Shown here one piece after another: positions 8,504 to 17,016 of a stretch of DNA of 64,000 bases. The stretch is taken from positions 3,831,530-3,895,529 of the forward strand of contig NZ_CP168030.1 in the NCBI RefSeq assembly GCF_041529975.1. Direction: 5' to 3'. Each line of letters opens with the position of its first letter. The stretch's first letter is position 1. This DNA comes from Microbacterium maritypicum (GTDB lineage Bacteria > Actinomycetota > Actinomycetes > Actinomycetales > Microbacteriaceae). The position numbers and the translations under genes were made by a program. Below the pieces are notes generated by a model. The model saw only the letters and a program-made list of their open reading frames with translations. It was not told the origin of the DNA and did no database searches.

Positions 8504-9091
8504 ATGTCCAGCAAGGATGCGGATCAGTCGAAGCATTCTGGACGAAGTGCCGCCCCATTGGACGAGACGGCATACAGAATCCTCGATGTGCTGCGTGATA
8601 ACGGTCGCGTCTCGATCGCCGCTCTCGCCGACAAGGTCGGCATCTCCCGCGCGAGTGCGTACACACGGGTCGAGTCGCTGGTGCACGACGGCGTCATCAC
8701 GGGCTTCAGCGCCCGGGTCGATCAGGCCAAGGCCGGACTCTCGATCGGCGCACTCGTGTTCGTCACGGTGATGCCGCAGGCCTGGGCGTCGTTCCGCGAG
8801 CGCGTGCTCGAGATGCCCGATGTCGAGTGGTGCGCCATCACCACCGGAGAGCACGACGCGATGCTGCTGATCCGCGCTGTCGATGTGAGCGGTGTGCACG
8901 AGTTCTCCACGGGGGTGATCGCCCAGCTCCCCGAGGTGCGGACCGTGGTCAGCGTGGTCGTGCTCGACGAGGTGATCCGCCGCCCCTACCTGCTGCCGGC
9001 CGATCTGCCCGAGCGCAGCACCGAGATCCCGCTCGGGATGACGCGCTGGACGCCGGCCACCGCCGGACGGGACGCGCTGCCCCCGCGGTGA
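8504..9091 (+). CDS. Lrp/AsnC family transcriptional regulator
   Basis: Members bind DNA as dimers to octamers and respond to amino acids or related ligands. The 195-residue product has an N-terminal winged-helix region (about 18-75: LDETAYRILDVLRDNGRVSI, then KVGISRASAYTRVESLV) and a C-terminal RAM-like ligand domain with GEHDAMLLIRAVDV, then a Pro-rich tail longer than usual. The ATG at 8504 is chosen for its GAGGAG site; the frame extends upstream without a good site. It is divergent from the peptide importer, which it may control and whose ligand it may sense. Confidence 0.88.
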   Translation: MSSKDADQSKHSGRSAAPLDETAYRILDVLRDNGRVSIAALADKVGISRASAYTRVESLVHDGVITGFSARVDQAKAGLSIGALVFVTVMPQAWASFRERVLEMPDVEWCAITTGEHDAMLLIRAVDVSGVHEFSTGVIAQLPEVRTVVSVVVLDEVIRRPYLLPADLPERSTEIPLGMTRWTPATAGRDALPPR

Positions 9092-9119
9092 GCCCCGCGA
9101 CCCGCGACCCGCTGAGGCG

Positions 9120-9476
9120 TCAGGCCGCGATCTCCTCGCACACGCTGAGCTGCGGGAGTCCGTGCATCTCGTAGTGCTCGACCAGGCGGATGCCGCCGTC
9201 GTCGGTGAGCTCGAGCTCGCTCTCGCCGTCCCCCGTCACCACGGTGCCGTCGGCCTTGAGCACGTGCACGAAAGACACCCAGATCGTGTCAGCGGTGCGC
9301 GTGCCGACGAACTTGCCGAACGTGACCGTGTCGCCCTCGTATCCGCCCCAGATCGCGCCGTCGCGCTCGAAGTACGCGAAGATGCTCGGCGATTCGGGGT
9401 CGACCGCAGAGGTCGTGGACGAGACCATCCGGAAGCGGCGGCCGTCGAGGGAAGGAAGGGTTGCTGTCGCAGTCAC
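9120..9476 (-). CDS. Small conserved beta-strand protein, function unknown
   Basis: The product is 118 residues from GTG 9476 (VTATATLPSLDGRRF), or 130 from ATG 9512, which has no ribosome-binding site. The sequence is all-strand, with SPSIFAYFERDGAIWGGYEGDTVTFGKFVG, then a conserved HVLKADG, then ELELTDDGGIRLVEHYEMHG. Proteins with this pattern are often labelled 'n-acetylglutamate synthase' in databases on weak grounds, and I see no acetyltransferase motif. There is no signal peptide. It stands alone, divergent from the sulfatase gene. Confidence 0.6.
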   Translation of the reverse strand: MTATATLPSLDGRRFRMVSSTTSAVDPESPSIFAYFERDGAIWGGYEGDTVTFGKFVGTRTADTIWVSFVHVLKADGTVVTGDGESELELTDDGGIRLVEHYEMHGLPQLSVCEEIAA

Positions 9477-9611
9477 ACCCTCGATTATGCGGGATGCACC
9501 TGGCACCATCACCCGCGCCGGGTGAGCCGGCCGCCGGGCTCCTCGCTACCGTCCTTAGGCTGTGCGGCAAGAGGCGACGTGTGCCCTGTCGCCGAGAGCC
9601 GTAGGAGTGTC

Positions 9612-11963
9612 ATGCCCGATCTGCAGCGTTCCAGCCTTCCGATCCCCGACCTCGCCTACACCGGCACGGTCACCTACGACGCGACCGATCCGGACACCTC
9701 ATTCCCGCCCATCACGCCGGTGCGCCCGCCCGAGGGAGCGCCGAACGTCCTCGTCGTGCTCATCGACGACACCGGCTTCGGCGCGTCCAGCGCGTTCGGC
9801 GGCCCCGTGCACACGCCGAACTTCGAGCGCGTCGCGGCCGCGGGCCTGAAGTACACGCGCTTCCACACGACCGCCCTGTGCTCGCCGACTCGGGCGGCCC
9901 TGCTCAGCGGCCGCAACCACCACACCGTCGGGATGGGCGGCATCACCGAGATCGCCACTTCGGCGCCGGGCTACAACTCGCTGCGGCCCAACAGCTGCGC
10001 GCCGCTGGCGGAGACGCTCAAGCTCAACGGCTACAACACCTCGCAGTTCGGCAAGTGCCACGAGGTCCCGGTCTGGCAGGCGAGCGCGATCGGACCGTTC
10101 GACGGCTGGCCGACGCCCGGCAACGGCTTCGAGTACTTCTACGGCTTCCTCGGCGGCGAGACGAACCAGTGGTACCCGGCCATCTACGAGAACACGACCC
10201 CCATCGAACCCTGGGGGACGCCGGAGGACGGCTACCACTTCATGGGCGACATGACCGACAAGGCGATCGCCTGGGTGCGGGAGCAGAAGTCGCTCGCCCC
10301 CGAGGTGCCGTTCTTCACCTACTTCGCTCCCGGCGCCACGCACGCTCCGCACCACGTGCCCGCCGAATGGGCCGACAAGTACAAGGGCCAGTTCGATCAG
10401 GGCTGGGACGAGATCCGCAAGGAGACTTTCGCCCGCCAACTCGAACTCGGCGTCATCCCGCCCGACGCGGTGCTCACCGAGCGCAGCCCCGGCATCCCCG
10501 CCTGGGACGAGATGAGCGACCTGATCAAGCCGGCCCTGGCTCGACAGATGGAGGTCTACGCCGGGTTCCTCGCCTACGCCGACCACCATGTCGGACGCCT
10601 GCTCGACGCGTACGAAGAGCTCGGCATCCTCGACGACACGCTGGTCTACGTGATCATCGGCGACAACGGCGCGAGCGCCGAGGGATCGATGCACGGCACC
10701 ACGAACGAGGGCTTCACGATCAATCACATGAACGAGATCGAGACCGAGCAGTACGTCGCAGACCACATCGACGACATCGGCACGCCGAGCTCGTACAACC
10801 ACTACGCGGTCGGCTGGGCGCACGCCATGGACACTCCGTATCAGTGGACGAAGCAGGTCGCCAGCCACTGGGGCGGCACCCGCAACGGCACGATCGTCAG
10901 CTGGCCGAACGGCGGCGTGGAGAAGGGCGGCATCCGCAACCAGTTCAGTCACGTGATCGACGTCGCCCCGACCGTGCTCGCCGCGGCCGGCATCCCGGAG
11001 CCGACCACCGTCAACGGAGTGACCCAGCGTCCCTACGAGGGCACGCCGATGAACTACACGTTCGCGGATGCCGACGCCGCCGAGCAGCACGAGACGCAGT
11101 ACTTCGAGATGCTCGGCAACCGCGCGATCTACCACAAGGGGTGGACGGCCGTGGCGAAGCACAAGGATCCCTGGACGGGTTCCTCGCACGGCCTCGACGA
11201 CGACGTGTGGGAGCTGTACAACGTCGAGGAGGACTGGACCCAGTCGAACGATCTCGCGGCAGCCGAGCCCGAGCGCCTCGCGCACCTGCAGCGTCTCTTC
11301 CTCATCCAGGCGGCCCGCTTCAACGTCCTCCCGCTCGACATCCGGTCCGCCGAGCGGATGAATCCCGACATCGCCGGGCGCCCGCAGCTCATCACCGGCG
11401 ACTCGCAGAAGTTCTACCCGGGCATGAAGCGCATGAGCGAGAACTCGACGATCAACATCAAGAACAAGTCGTGGACCGTCACCGCGCAGGTCTCGGTGCC
11501 GGATGCGGGTGCCGACGGCGTGCTCATCGCCCAGGGCGGCGCCTACGGCGGCTGGTCGTTCTATGCGAAGGACGGCAATCTCGCCTTCGCGTACAACCTG
11601 CTCGGTATCGATGTCGACATCGTGCGCTCCGACTCCCCGGTCCCGACCGGCGAACAAGAGGTGCGCGCCCACTTCGCGTACGACGGCGGCGGGCTCGCCA
11701 AGGGCGGCACCGTCACCCTCTACGCCGGCGACGAGAAGATCGGTGAGGGTCGTGTCGAGAAGACGATCCCGTTCCAGTTCACGTTCGACGAGACGGTCGA
11801 CGTCGGCAGCGACCTGGCCTCCCCGGTGTCGCCCGACTACGGCGCGACCGGCAATGGATTCACGGGCACGATCGAGTGGGTGCGCATCGACCTCGGGGAT
11901 GACGACCATTCCCACCTGATCGACGACGAGCACAAGCTCAAGGTCGCCATGCTCAAGCAGTAG
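9612..11963 (+). CDS. Arylsulfatase (large type, cysteine-type formylglycine)
   Basis: Sulfatases hydrolyse sulfate esters using a formylglycine made from an active-site Cys. The 783-residue product has metal-binding DD at about residue 52 (LIDDTGFG), the maturation motif CSPTR with Cys90, the FGKCHEVPVWQ stretch in place of GKWH, and a metal-binding GDNGASAEGS near residue 350. The C-terminal 200 residues are a beta-rich jelly-roll-like domain. These features match the AtsA/AtsD-like sulfatases of mycobacteria and pseudomonads. No signal peptide is visible, so it appears cytoplasmic. The start at 9612 follows TAGGAG. No formylglycine-generating enzyme is present in the window. Confidence 0.93.
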   Translation: MPDLQRSSLPIPDLAYTGTVTYDATDPDTSFPPITPVRPPEGAPNVLVVLIDDTGFGASSAFGGPVHTPNFERVAAAGLKYTRFHTTALCSPTRAALLSGRNHHTVGMGGITEIATSAPGYNSLRPNSCAPLAETLKLNGYNTSQFGKCHEVPVWQASAIGPFDGWPTPGNGFEYFYGFLGGETNQWYPAIYENTTPIEPWGTPEDGYHFMGDMTDKAIAWVREQKSLAPEVPFFTYFAPGATHAPHHVPAEWADKYKGQFDQGWDEIRKETFARQLELGVIPPDAVLTERSPGIPAWDEMSDLIKPALARQMEVYAGFLAYADHHVGRLLDAYEELGILDDTLVYVIIGDNGASAEGSMHGTTNEGFTINHMNEIETEQYVADHIDDIGTPSSYNHYAVGWAHAMDTPYQWTKQVASHWGGTRNGTIVSWPNGGVEKGGIRNQFSHVIDVAPTVLAAAGIPEPTTVNGVTQRPYEGTPMNYTFADADAAEQHETQYFEMLGNRAIYHKGWTAVAKHKDPWTGSSHGLDDDVWELYNVEEDWTQSNDLAAAEPERLAHLQRLFLIQAARFNVLPLDIRSAERMNPDIAGRPQLITGDSQKFYPGMKRMSENSTINIKNKSWTVTAQVSVPDAGADGVLIAQGGAYGGWSFYAKDGNLAFAYNLLGIDVDIVRSDSPVPTGEQEVRAHFAYDGGGLAKGGTVTLYAGDEKIGEGRVEKTIPFQFTFDETVDVGSDLASPVSPDYGATGNGFTGTIEWVRIDLGDDDHSHLIDDEHKLKVAMLKQ

Positions 11964-12612
11964 CCGAAGGCGGCCCGAGACGGCGTGCGATCACCGATCG
12001 CACGCCGTCTCGTCGTTTACCGCCGTCACGACCGCGCCATTCGTCTTCGAGGAGCGCGTAGACGAGCAGGGTCGCCCACTCGTCCTTGAACCACTCACTC
12101 TCCACGAACCGCGCTTCGCGCCGGAAGCCGAGCCGTTCGACGACCCGCGCGGATGCCGTGTTGCGGTCGTCGATCCGTGCCGCGATGCGGTGCAGGCCGA
12201 GTCCGTCGAAGCCGAGCGCGAGCAGTGCGGCGACGGCCTCGGTCGCGTAGCCGCGGCCGGCGACGCGAGGGTCGAAGATGTAGCCGACCTCGCCTGCACG
12301 GTCCTTCTCACTGCGCCAGAACAGCACCACGTCACCCACGAGTTCGCCGGTCTCACGCTCCTCGACGGCGAGACTCACGGCGTCGCCCTCGTTGTCGAAG
12401 CGCGTGTTCGACCAGATCGTGGCGATGCGCCGCTCGATGTCGACGAATTCCAGCGGTCCGTAAGGCACGTAGCGCACGGAATCCGGGTCGGACTTGTAGG
12501 TGTGCATGGCGGCGGCGTCATCGGGGGTGATCGGACGCAGGATCAGGCGTTCGGTGCGGATCGGATACTCCGGGGCGAACGCACGGGACGAAGGCGCGGC
12601 TGTCGGGGACAC
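11953..12612 (-). CDS. GNAT family N-acetyltransferase (RimJ/RimL-like)
   Basis: It probably transfers acetyl from acetyl-CoA to an amine or protein N-terminus. The 219-residue product has the RimJ-type opening TERLILRPITPDDAAAMHTY, the acetyl-CoA loop DPRVAGRGYATEAVAALL, and the closing HRIAARIDDRNTASARVVERLGF. GTG 12612 is chosen because AAGGTGAG lies 4 nt upstream; a second GTG at 12621 is possible, and longer starts run into the opposite gene. Its 3' end overlaps the sulfatase gene by 11 bp on the other strand, and the last 20 codons contain a strong hairpin that probably terminates the sulfatase transcript. Confidence 0.85.
   Translation of the reverse strand: MSPTAAPSSRAFAPEYPIRTERLILRPITPDDAAAMHTYKSDPDSVRYVPYGPLEFVDIERRIATIWSNTRFDNEGDAVSLAVEERETGELVGDVVLFWRSEKDRAGEVGYIFDPRVAGRGYATEAVAALLALGFDGLGLHRIAARIDDRNTASARVVERLGFRREARFVESEWFKDEWATLLVYALLEDEWRGRDGGKRRDGVRSVIARRLGPPSATA
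11977..12011 (+). terminator. Terminator after the sulfatase gene, inside the opposite gene
   Basis: A perfect 15-bp stem (11977-11991 with 11997-12011) has a 5-nt loop. It begins 13 nt past the sulfatase stop. It lies within the C-terminal codons of the convergent GNAT gene. Confidence 0.8.
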
Positions 12613-12645
12613 GGGTCTCACCTTACGGCCGGGTAGCGTGGTCGC

Positions 12646-13614
12646 ATGGAGTGGATGTCTGATCCCTCGGCGGGAGCCTGGGTGCGCGAGCGACTCGACA
12701 CGGACCTCGAGACGATGCATTCGGTGGTCCCGCGCGGTTTCGCCGCCTATGCGCGGATCCTGCATCCGGCGATCGTCCGCTCGCTCCCGGACCGTGCGGT
12801 GCCGACCTCGGACGAGTGGGACCGGCTGCCCGAAGCCGAGCAGCAGGCGCTCGTCGGACGGTTCGTGGACGAGCCGGCCACCTGGGCGCAGACGGCCGCC
12901 ACCTTCGACACGACCCTGCACCCGCTGGCGCAGTGGCACCGGATCGTGCGGACCCCGACGGATGGGGACTGGCGGACTCGGATCGCTCCGGACGGTCGCG
13001 AGTTCTCGGCCCCGCTGGAGGGCGAGCTCGCCCCGGAGCACCTGGCGGCCATCGCGACGCACCTCGTGGACCACACGCAGACTCCGGATGCCGGCTACGC
13101 CGCGCTCTGGGAGGGACGCGGCGATCTGTTCGGCTTCTACGGCATCACCCCGTCCGGCGGTTCCCTGGCCTTCACGGACGACCCGAACCATCAGGCGATG
13201 CTCGATCGCAGCACGCACGATCCGTTCAACAACGTCTTCCGCAAGCCCACCTGGCAGGAGGGCATCCTCTCGCGCGAGATCTCCGAGGGGCCGCGCCTCC
13301 GGCTCCCGATGCGCGATCACGTGCTGTTCTCGGCGCCGCCGCGCGCCTTCGCCGACCCGGAGTGGGCCCGGCAGGTTCCGTGGCGCGACCGCATCGCGGA
13401 AGAGCGCGGGTTCCCCCGGCCGCCCCAGAGCCCGAGCCTGCTGTGGCCCGAGGATCACGCCTGGGTGATGGTGAGCGAGGTCGACTTCGACTCGACGATC
13501 GTGGCCGGCTCCCCCGCGCTGATCGACGCGCTCTGCGCCGACGAGCGGCTCGAGGCCTTCGCGATCCCGGAGGGCGCCGACCTCACCTGGGACGCCGACA
13601 CGGTGAACCGATGA
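12646..13614 (+). CDS. Unrecognised soluble protein
   Basis: I do not recognise this 322-residue protein. It has no signal peptide or membrane segment. Visible features are a conserved-looking N-terminal region (VPRGFAAYARILHPA), a stretch GRGDLFGFYGITPSGG around residue 160, LSREISEGPRLRLPMRDHVLFS near 210, and a Trp-rich C-terminus (DHAWVMVSEVDFDSTIV) that reads like a self-contained substrate-handling domain. HPA-type and RLPMRDH motifs suggest an intact folded protein. Start at ATG 12646, 33 bp from the divergent GNAT gene. Its stop overlaps the next gene as ATGA, so the two are probably translated together. Confidence 0.75.
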   Translation: MEWMSDPSAGAWVRERLDTDLETMHSVVPRGFAAYARILHPAIVRSLPDRAVPTSDEWDRLPEAEQQALVGRFVDEPATWAQTAATFDTTLHPLAQWHRIVRTPTDGDWRTRIAPDGREFSAPLEGELAPEHLAAIATHLVDHTQTPDAGYAALWEGRGDLFGFYGITPSGGSLAFTDDPNHQAMLDRSTHDPFNNVFRKPTWQEGILSREISEGPRLRLPMRDHVLFSAPPRAFADPEWARQVPWRDRIAEERGFPRPPQSPSLLWPEDHAWVMVSEVDFDSTIVAGSPALIDALCADERLEAFAIPEGADLTWDADTVNR

Positions 13615-14714
13615 CCTCGCCGCAGGCGACCTTCGACGCGCGACCGCTCACCGACCCGGTCGATGCGGCCGCCGTGCGGGCCTTCGCCGCGGAGCTGCGT
13701 TCGCGTCCGTCGTCGCGGACGTCGGCATCCACCGTCATCGGCATCGTCGCCGTGGCGATCGCCGCGGTCGTACTGATCCCGGTCATGGTCAGCGTGATCG
13801 TGAGCATCGCGTCGCTCGGCGGAAGCCCGTCGGCGATGGCGATCCCGCTGGTGCTGATCGTCCTGCTGCTGGCGGCCGCGGGCGTCATGATCTGGATGGG
13901 CGTGCGCAACGCGCAGGCCACGCGGTACCGGCTGCATCGGTTCGCGCAGGCGAACGGCATGTCGTACGAGCCGAAGGTGGCCGACCCTCCCCTGCCCGGC
14001 ATGATCTTCAGCCTCGGCCGGTCGCGGCAGTCGACCGACCTGCTCCGGGGCACGAGGCCGCGCTTCGTGGAGTTCGGCAACTACCAGTACACGGTGCAGT
14101 CGGGCAAGAACTCGACCACCTACCGCTGGGGCTATGTCGCGGTGAAGCTCGACGTGCCGCTGCCGAACATCGTGCTCGACGCGAAGGGCAACAACGGATT
14201 CGGCTCGAACCTGCCCGCCTCGTTCCAGAAGGAGCAGCGCCTGTCGCTCGAGGGCGACTTCGACCAGCACTTCACCCTGTACTGCCCGGCCGGCTACGAA
14301 CGCGATGCGCTCTACCTGTTCACGCCCGACATCATGGCGCGGTTCATCGACAACGCGGCGCAGCTCGACGTCGAGATCGTCGACGACTGGCTCTTCCTGT
14401 ACACGCAGCGCAAGGTGTCGACGCTCGATCCCGCGACCTGGGCCTGGCTGTTCGGCACGGTCGGCGCGCTGCTGACGAAGTTCGATCAGTGGGCGCGGTG
14501 GCGCGACGAGCGCCTGGTCGCCGAGAACCCGGGCGCCACGGCATCCGCTGCGGTTCCGGGCCGGGCGCTGCCGTTCGCTGCGCCGGCGGGCCTGCTCACG
14601 CCGCCGCCGGGCGTCGCACCGCAGGGACGACGACTGAAGCGCGGCGGCACGTGGCTGCCGCTGATCATCGTGATCGTGTTCGCGGCGTTCTGGTTCATGA
14701 GTCGCATGAACTGA
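13611..14714 (+). CDS. Unrecognised membrane protein, partner of the upstream gene
   Basis: The 367-residue product has two transmembrane helices at about residues 40-65 and 75-100, a large cytoplasmic or extracytoplasmic domain (YRLHRFAQANGMSYEPKVADPPLPGMIF onward), and a last helix at the C-terminus (TWLPLIIVIVFAAFWFM). The middle domain begins with a basic YRLHRFA segment and contains GSGKNSTTYRWGY-like and PNIVLDAKGNNGF stretches, seen in DUF3137-like membrane proteins; this likeness is by eye. It overlaps the previous gene by 4 nt. It is the last gene before a gap with palindromes. Confidence 0.7.
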   Translation: MTSPQATFDARPLTDPVDAAAVRAFAAELRSRPSSRTSASTVIGIVAVAIAAVVLIPVMVSVIVSIASLGGSPSAMAIPLVLIVLLLAAAGVMIWMGVRNAQATRYRLHRFAQANGMSYEPKVADPPLPGMIFSLGRSRQSTDLLRGTRPRFVEFGNYQYTVQSGKNSTTYRWGYVAVKLDVPLPNIVLDAKGNNGFGSNLPASFQKEQRLSLEGDFDQHFTLYCPAGYERDALYLFTPDIMARFIDNAAQLDVEIVDDWLFLYTQRKVSTLDPATWAWLFGTVGALLTKFDQWARWRDERLVAENPGATASAAVPGRALPFAAPAGLLTPPPGVAPQGRRLKRGGTWLPLIIVIVFAAFWFMSRMN

Positions 14715-14810
14715 GGCGGAGTCCGAGTGTGGGGGTGGGTGTCGGCTGGGGACCGAACTCCCACCCCATCCCCCCTCGGGATCGAAAGAAGATCGACTCT
14801 CCCTCCGCAT

Positions 14811-14825
14811 GGCGGCTGAGCCGCC
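14811..14825 (+). terminator. Short hairpin in convergent gap
   Basis: GGCGGC-TGA-GCCGCC forms a compact hairpin about 100 nt past the membrane-protein stop. It could act as a terminator in either direction, though no U tract is present. Confidence 0.4.
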
Positions 14826-14861
14826 CCGCCCACCGTCAGCTGGGGACTGACACTGCTGGGC

Positions 14862-14880
14862 GTATACCCGAATGGTATAC
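14862..14880. repeat. Palindrome GTATACC-N5-GGTATAC
   Basis: Perfect 7-bp arms at 14862-14868 and 14874-14880 have a 5-nt centre. The shape suits a dimeric regulator. It lies in the gap between the convergent membrane-protein and glycosyltransferase genes. Confidence 0.7.
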
Positions 14881-14890
14881 CGGATGGGGT

Positions 14891-14904
14891 TGCAACGCGT
14901 TGCA
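14891..14904. repeat. Palindrome TGCAACGCGTTGCA
   Basis: A perfect 14-bp palindrome follows the previous element by 10 bp. It resembles LacI-family operators, which have a central CG. No LacI-type gene is in the window. Confidence 0.7.
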
Positions 14905-14937
14905 TCCATGCGCCGGAATGCGCTTTCTAGCGCGGGG

Positions 14938-16251
14938 TCAGCTCCGGGCGCCGCCCCGGACCCGCGCCCACCGACCCGCGAGCTCGTCGAGGGACCGGTC
15001 GAGCGACAGCCACGCGTCGGCGTCGCGCATGGCCGCCCCGATCCGCTCCGCGTTCGCGCGATACGAGGGGTCCGACCGGACGCGGTCCACAGCGCGCGCG
15101 ACCTGTGTGGGCGTCGCCGTGCTGGTGCGCAGATTCACCCCGGCACCCGACCAGCCCACTCGCGCACAGACCTCGACCTTGTCCTCGGTCTGCCCGGCGA
15201 CCACGAGCGGAACCCCGTGCGCGAGCGCCTGCTGCACGCCGCCGTAGCCGCCGTTGGTGACCAGCACATCGACGAGGGGCAGCAGACGGTCGTACGGAAG
15301 GTACTCGGCGACGCGCACGTTGTCGGGCAGCTTTCCGGCCAGTGCATCGACCGGGCGCCCACCCGTCGACACCACGACCAGGGCATCCGATCCGGCGAGC
15401 GCGGCGATGGTCGGCTGCACGAGCTGCCCGAAGTCGGAGTTGGCGATGGTCCCCTGCGTGACGTGCACGATCGGCCGTGAACCGTCGAGGTCGGACCACC
15501 ACTCCGGCAGGACGGGGTCCGACGGCGACGGAGGCAGCGGGCCCGCGAAGTGCACGGTGGCGGGAAGGTCTGGGCGCGGGTACTCGAACTCGGGCACGGT
15601 GAACTGCACGTAGGCGTCGGCGCGGCCCGCCCAGTCGAGCACGAAGCCGCCCAGGTCGCGGCCGACCTCACGACGCGCCATCGCGTCAGCCTCCTTCTGC
15701 ACTCCACCGAAGATCGCGCGCTCGGCGACCGTGCGCAGTGCGGCATTGCGCAGGCGACCGAGAGGGCCGGGCAACGGGGTGACACCGAGTCCGAACGGCG
15801 CCGTGTCGGCACTGCGCGCCCCGAGCGGGAAGATGCCGAGCACCACGACGGGCGGCCTCTCGTGTGCGGGCAGCAGCTGCAGGAGCGCCCCGCCGACGAA
15901 GAGCGGCTCGGTGAGGACGGCGTCGACGGGGCGGGCTTCGAGTTCGGCGCGGACCGCCGCCAGTTGAGCAGCGCCGGGACGGACGAAGAGGTTGCTCATG
16001 TCGAACCGCAGGGCTGCGGGACCGGTGAGCCCCCGACGCTCGGGGAACGCGCCGTCGGCGTCGTCGAGGTCGACATCGGCGTCGACGGGCAGCGGGAGGA
16101 AGCGCGCACCGGCGGCCTGCACGCGTTCGGCATAGCGGCTGCTCGTGAGGAAGCTCACGTCGTGGCCGCGGGAGAGGAGGTGGCGAGCGATCTGCAGCAA
16201 GGGCACGACATGGCCGTGCGCGGGCGTGCAGGTGATGAGGTAGCGGGACAT
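14938..16251 (-). CDS. MGT-family glycosyltransferase (GT1)
   Basis: These enzymes transfer sugar from a nucleotide donor to macrolides or other small acceptors. The 437-residue product opens MSRYLITCTPAHGHVVPLLQIARHL, the GT1 N-terminal acceptor lobe. The C-terminal donor site has HVTQGTIANSDFG and VTNGGYGGVQQALAHGVPLVVAGQTEDK, the region where the HGG-type motif lies. Translation starts at ATG 16251 behind GGGAAAGAA; an upstream extension crosses the divergent regulator. It faces a TetR gene 64 bp away, a common arrangement for macrolide or xenobiotic inactivation, but the substrate is unknown. Confidence 0.88.
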   Translation of the reverse strand: MSRYLITCTPAHGHVVPLLQIARHLLSRGHDVSFLTSSRYAERVQAAGARFLPLPVDADVDLDDADGAFPERRGLTGPAALRFDMSNLFVRPGAAQLAAVRAELEARPVDAVLTEPLFVGGALLQLLPAHERPPVVVLGIFPLGARSADTAPFGLGVTPLPGPLGRLRNAALRTVAERAIFGGVQKEADAMARREVGRDLGGFVLDWAGRADAYVQFTVPEFEYPRPDLPATVHFAGPLPPSPSDPVLPEWWSDLDGSRPIVHVTQGTIANSDFGQLVQPTIAALAGSDALVVVSTGGRPVDALAGKLPDNVRVAEYLPYDRLLPLVDVLVTNGGYGGVQQALAHGVPLVVAGQTEDKVEVCARVGWSGAGVNLRTSTATPTQVARAVDRVRSDPSYRANAERIGAAMRDADAWLSLDRSLDELAGRWARVRGGARS

Positions 16252-16315
16252 GGCGGATTCTTTCCCTAAGATCGGATGTACCGTCGTAGTATTCATCACC
16301 CTGTTAGGAAAGTCA
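16252..16315. promoter_or_regulatory. Divergent promoter gap between glycosyltransferase and TetR gene
   Basis: Only 64 bp separate the two starts. The centre contains an imperfect dyad (GATGTAC ... GTATTCATC). Each end carries the ribosome-binding site of its gene. A TetR dimer bound here would block both promoters. Confidence 0.4.
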
Positions 16316-16972
16316 ATGGTTGAGGCCACTCCCCGCGCCTATCGATCGGAACTGCGCGCCCGCCAGGCGCAGGAGACCCGCTCGCGCATCGTCGCCGCAT
16401 CCGCCCGCCTGTTCGCGACGCAGGGGTATCAGGCGACCACGATCGCCGCGATCGCCCGCGAGGCGGGGGTGTCCGCCGAGACCGTGAAGACCACGGCCGC
16501 GAAGGCCGAGCTGCTGATCGCCGCATTCGAGACCACGTTCTCGGGATCGGAGGGCGCGGATTCCCTCGCCGACACCGAGGTCGCCGCGGGTCTCCTCGAA
16601 CTTCCCGACGAGGTCTTCCTCGATGTGGCGCTGACCCAGATCACCACTGCGAACGCGCGAGGTCACGGGCTGTGGACGGTGCTGCTCGGTGCCGCGCTCT
16701 CCGACCCGGTCGTCGACGCCGCCCTGCACCGCATCCTGGAGCGACGCGGCGCGGACTACCGCATGCTGGTCTCGGAACTGCGGCGGCGCGGCATCGCCGC
16801 CCCCGGCATCGATGAGGCGACGACAGCCGACGCCCTGTCGTTCCTGCTCTCCCCCGAGAGCTACCAGCAGCTCGTCGCGCAGTCCGGGTGGACCACCGAC
16901 CGCTACGCCGCCTGGCTGCGCGCGGCGGTCGATGCCGAGATCACGGCGACGAGGCTGTCTCCCGCTGACTAG
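16316..16972 (+). CDS. TetR family transcriptional regulator
   Basis: The 218-residue product has the N-terminal TetR helix-turn-helix (ARQAQETRSRIVAASARLFATQGYQATTIAAIAREAGVSAETV, about residues 14-58) and an all-helical ligand-binding C-terminus with RILERRGADYRMLVSELRRRG. It starts at ATG 16316 behind TTAGGAAAG; the longer frame would overlap the glycosyltransferase start. It most likely represses itself and the divergent glycosyltransferase and releases DNA when a small hydrophobic molecule binds. Confidence 0.88.
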   Translation: MVEATPRAYRSELRARQAQETRSRIVAASARLFATQGYQATTIAAIAREAGVSAETVKTTAAKAELLIAAFETTFSGSEGADSLADTEVAAGLLELPDEVFLDVALTQITTANARGHGLWTVLLGAALSDPVVDAALHRILERRGADYRMLVSELRRRGIAAPGIDEATTADALSFLLSPESYQQLVAQSGWTTDRYAAWLRAAVDAEITATRLSPAD

Positions 16973-17016
16973 AGGACCCCGACCACCCGTGACGTCTGCC
17001 TTCGCTGCCTCTCGCC

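Noticed and set aside
8354..8899. N-terminal extension of the peptide-binding protein
   Set aside because: It lies antisense to the Lrp regulator; the ATG at 8353 has a good ribosome-binding site and a lipoprotein signal.
9699..11933. 744-residue open frame on the minus strand opposite the sulfatase
   Set aside because: Its Arg/Val/His/Asp-rich sequence is an antisense shadow of the sulfatase gene, which has clear family motifs.
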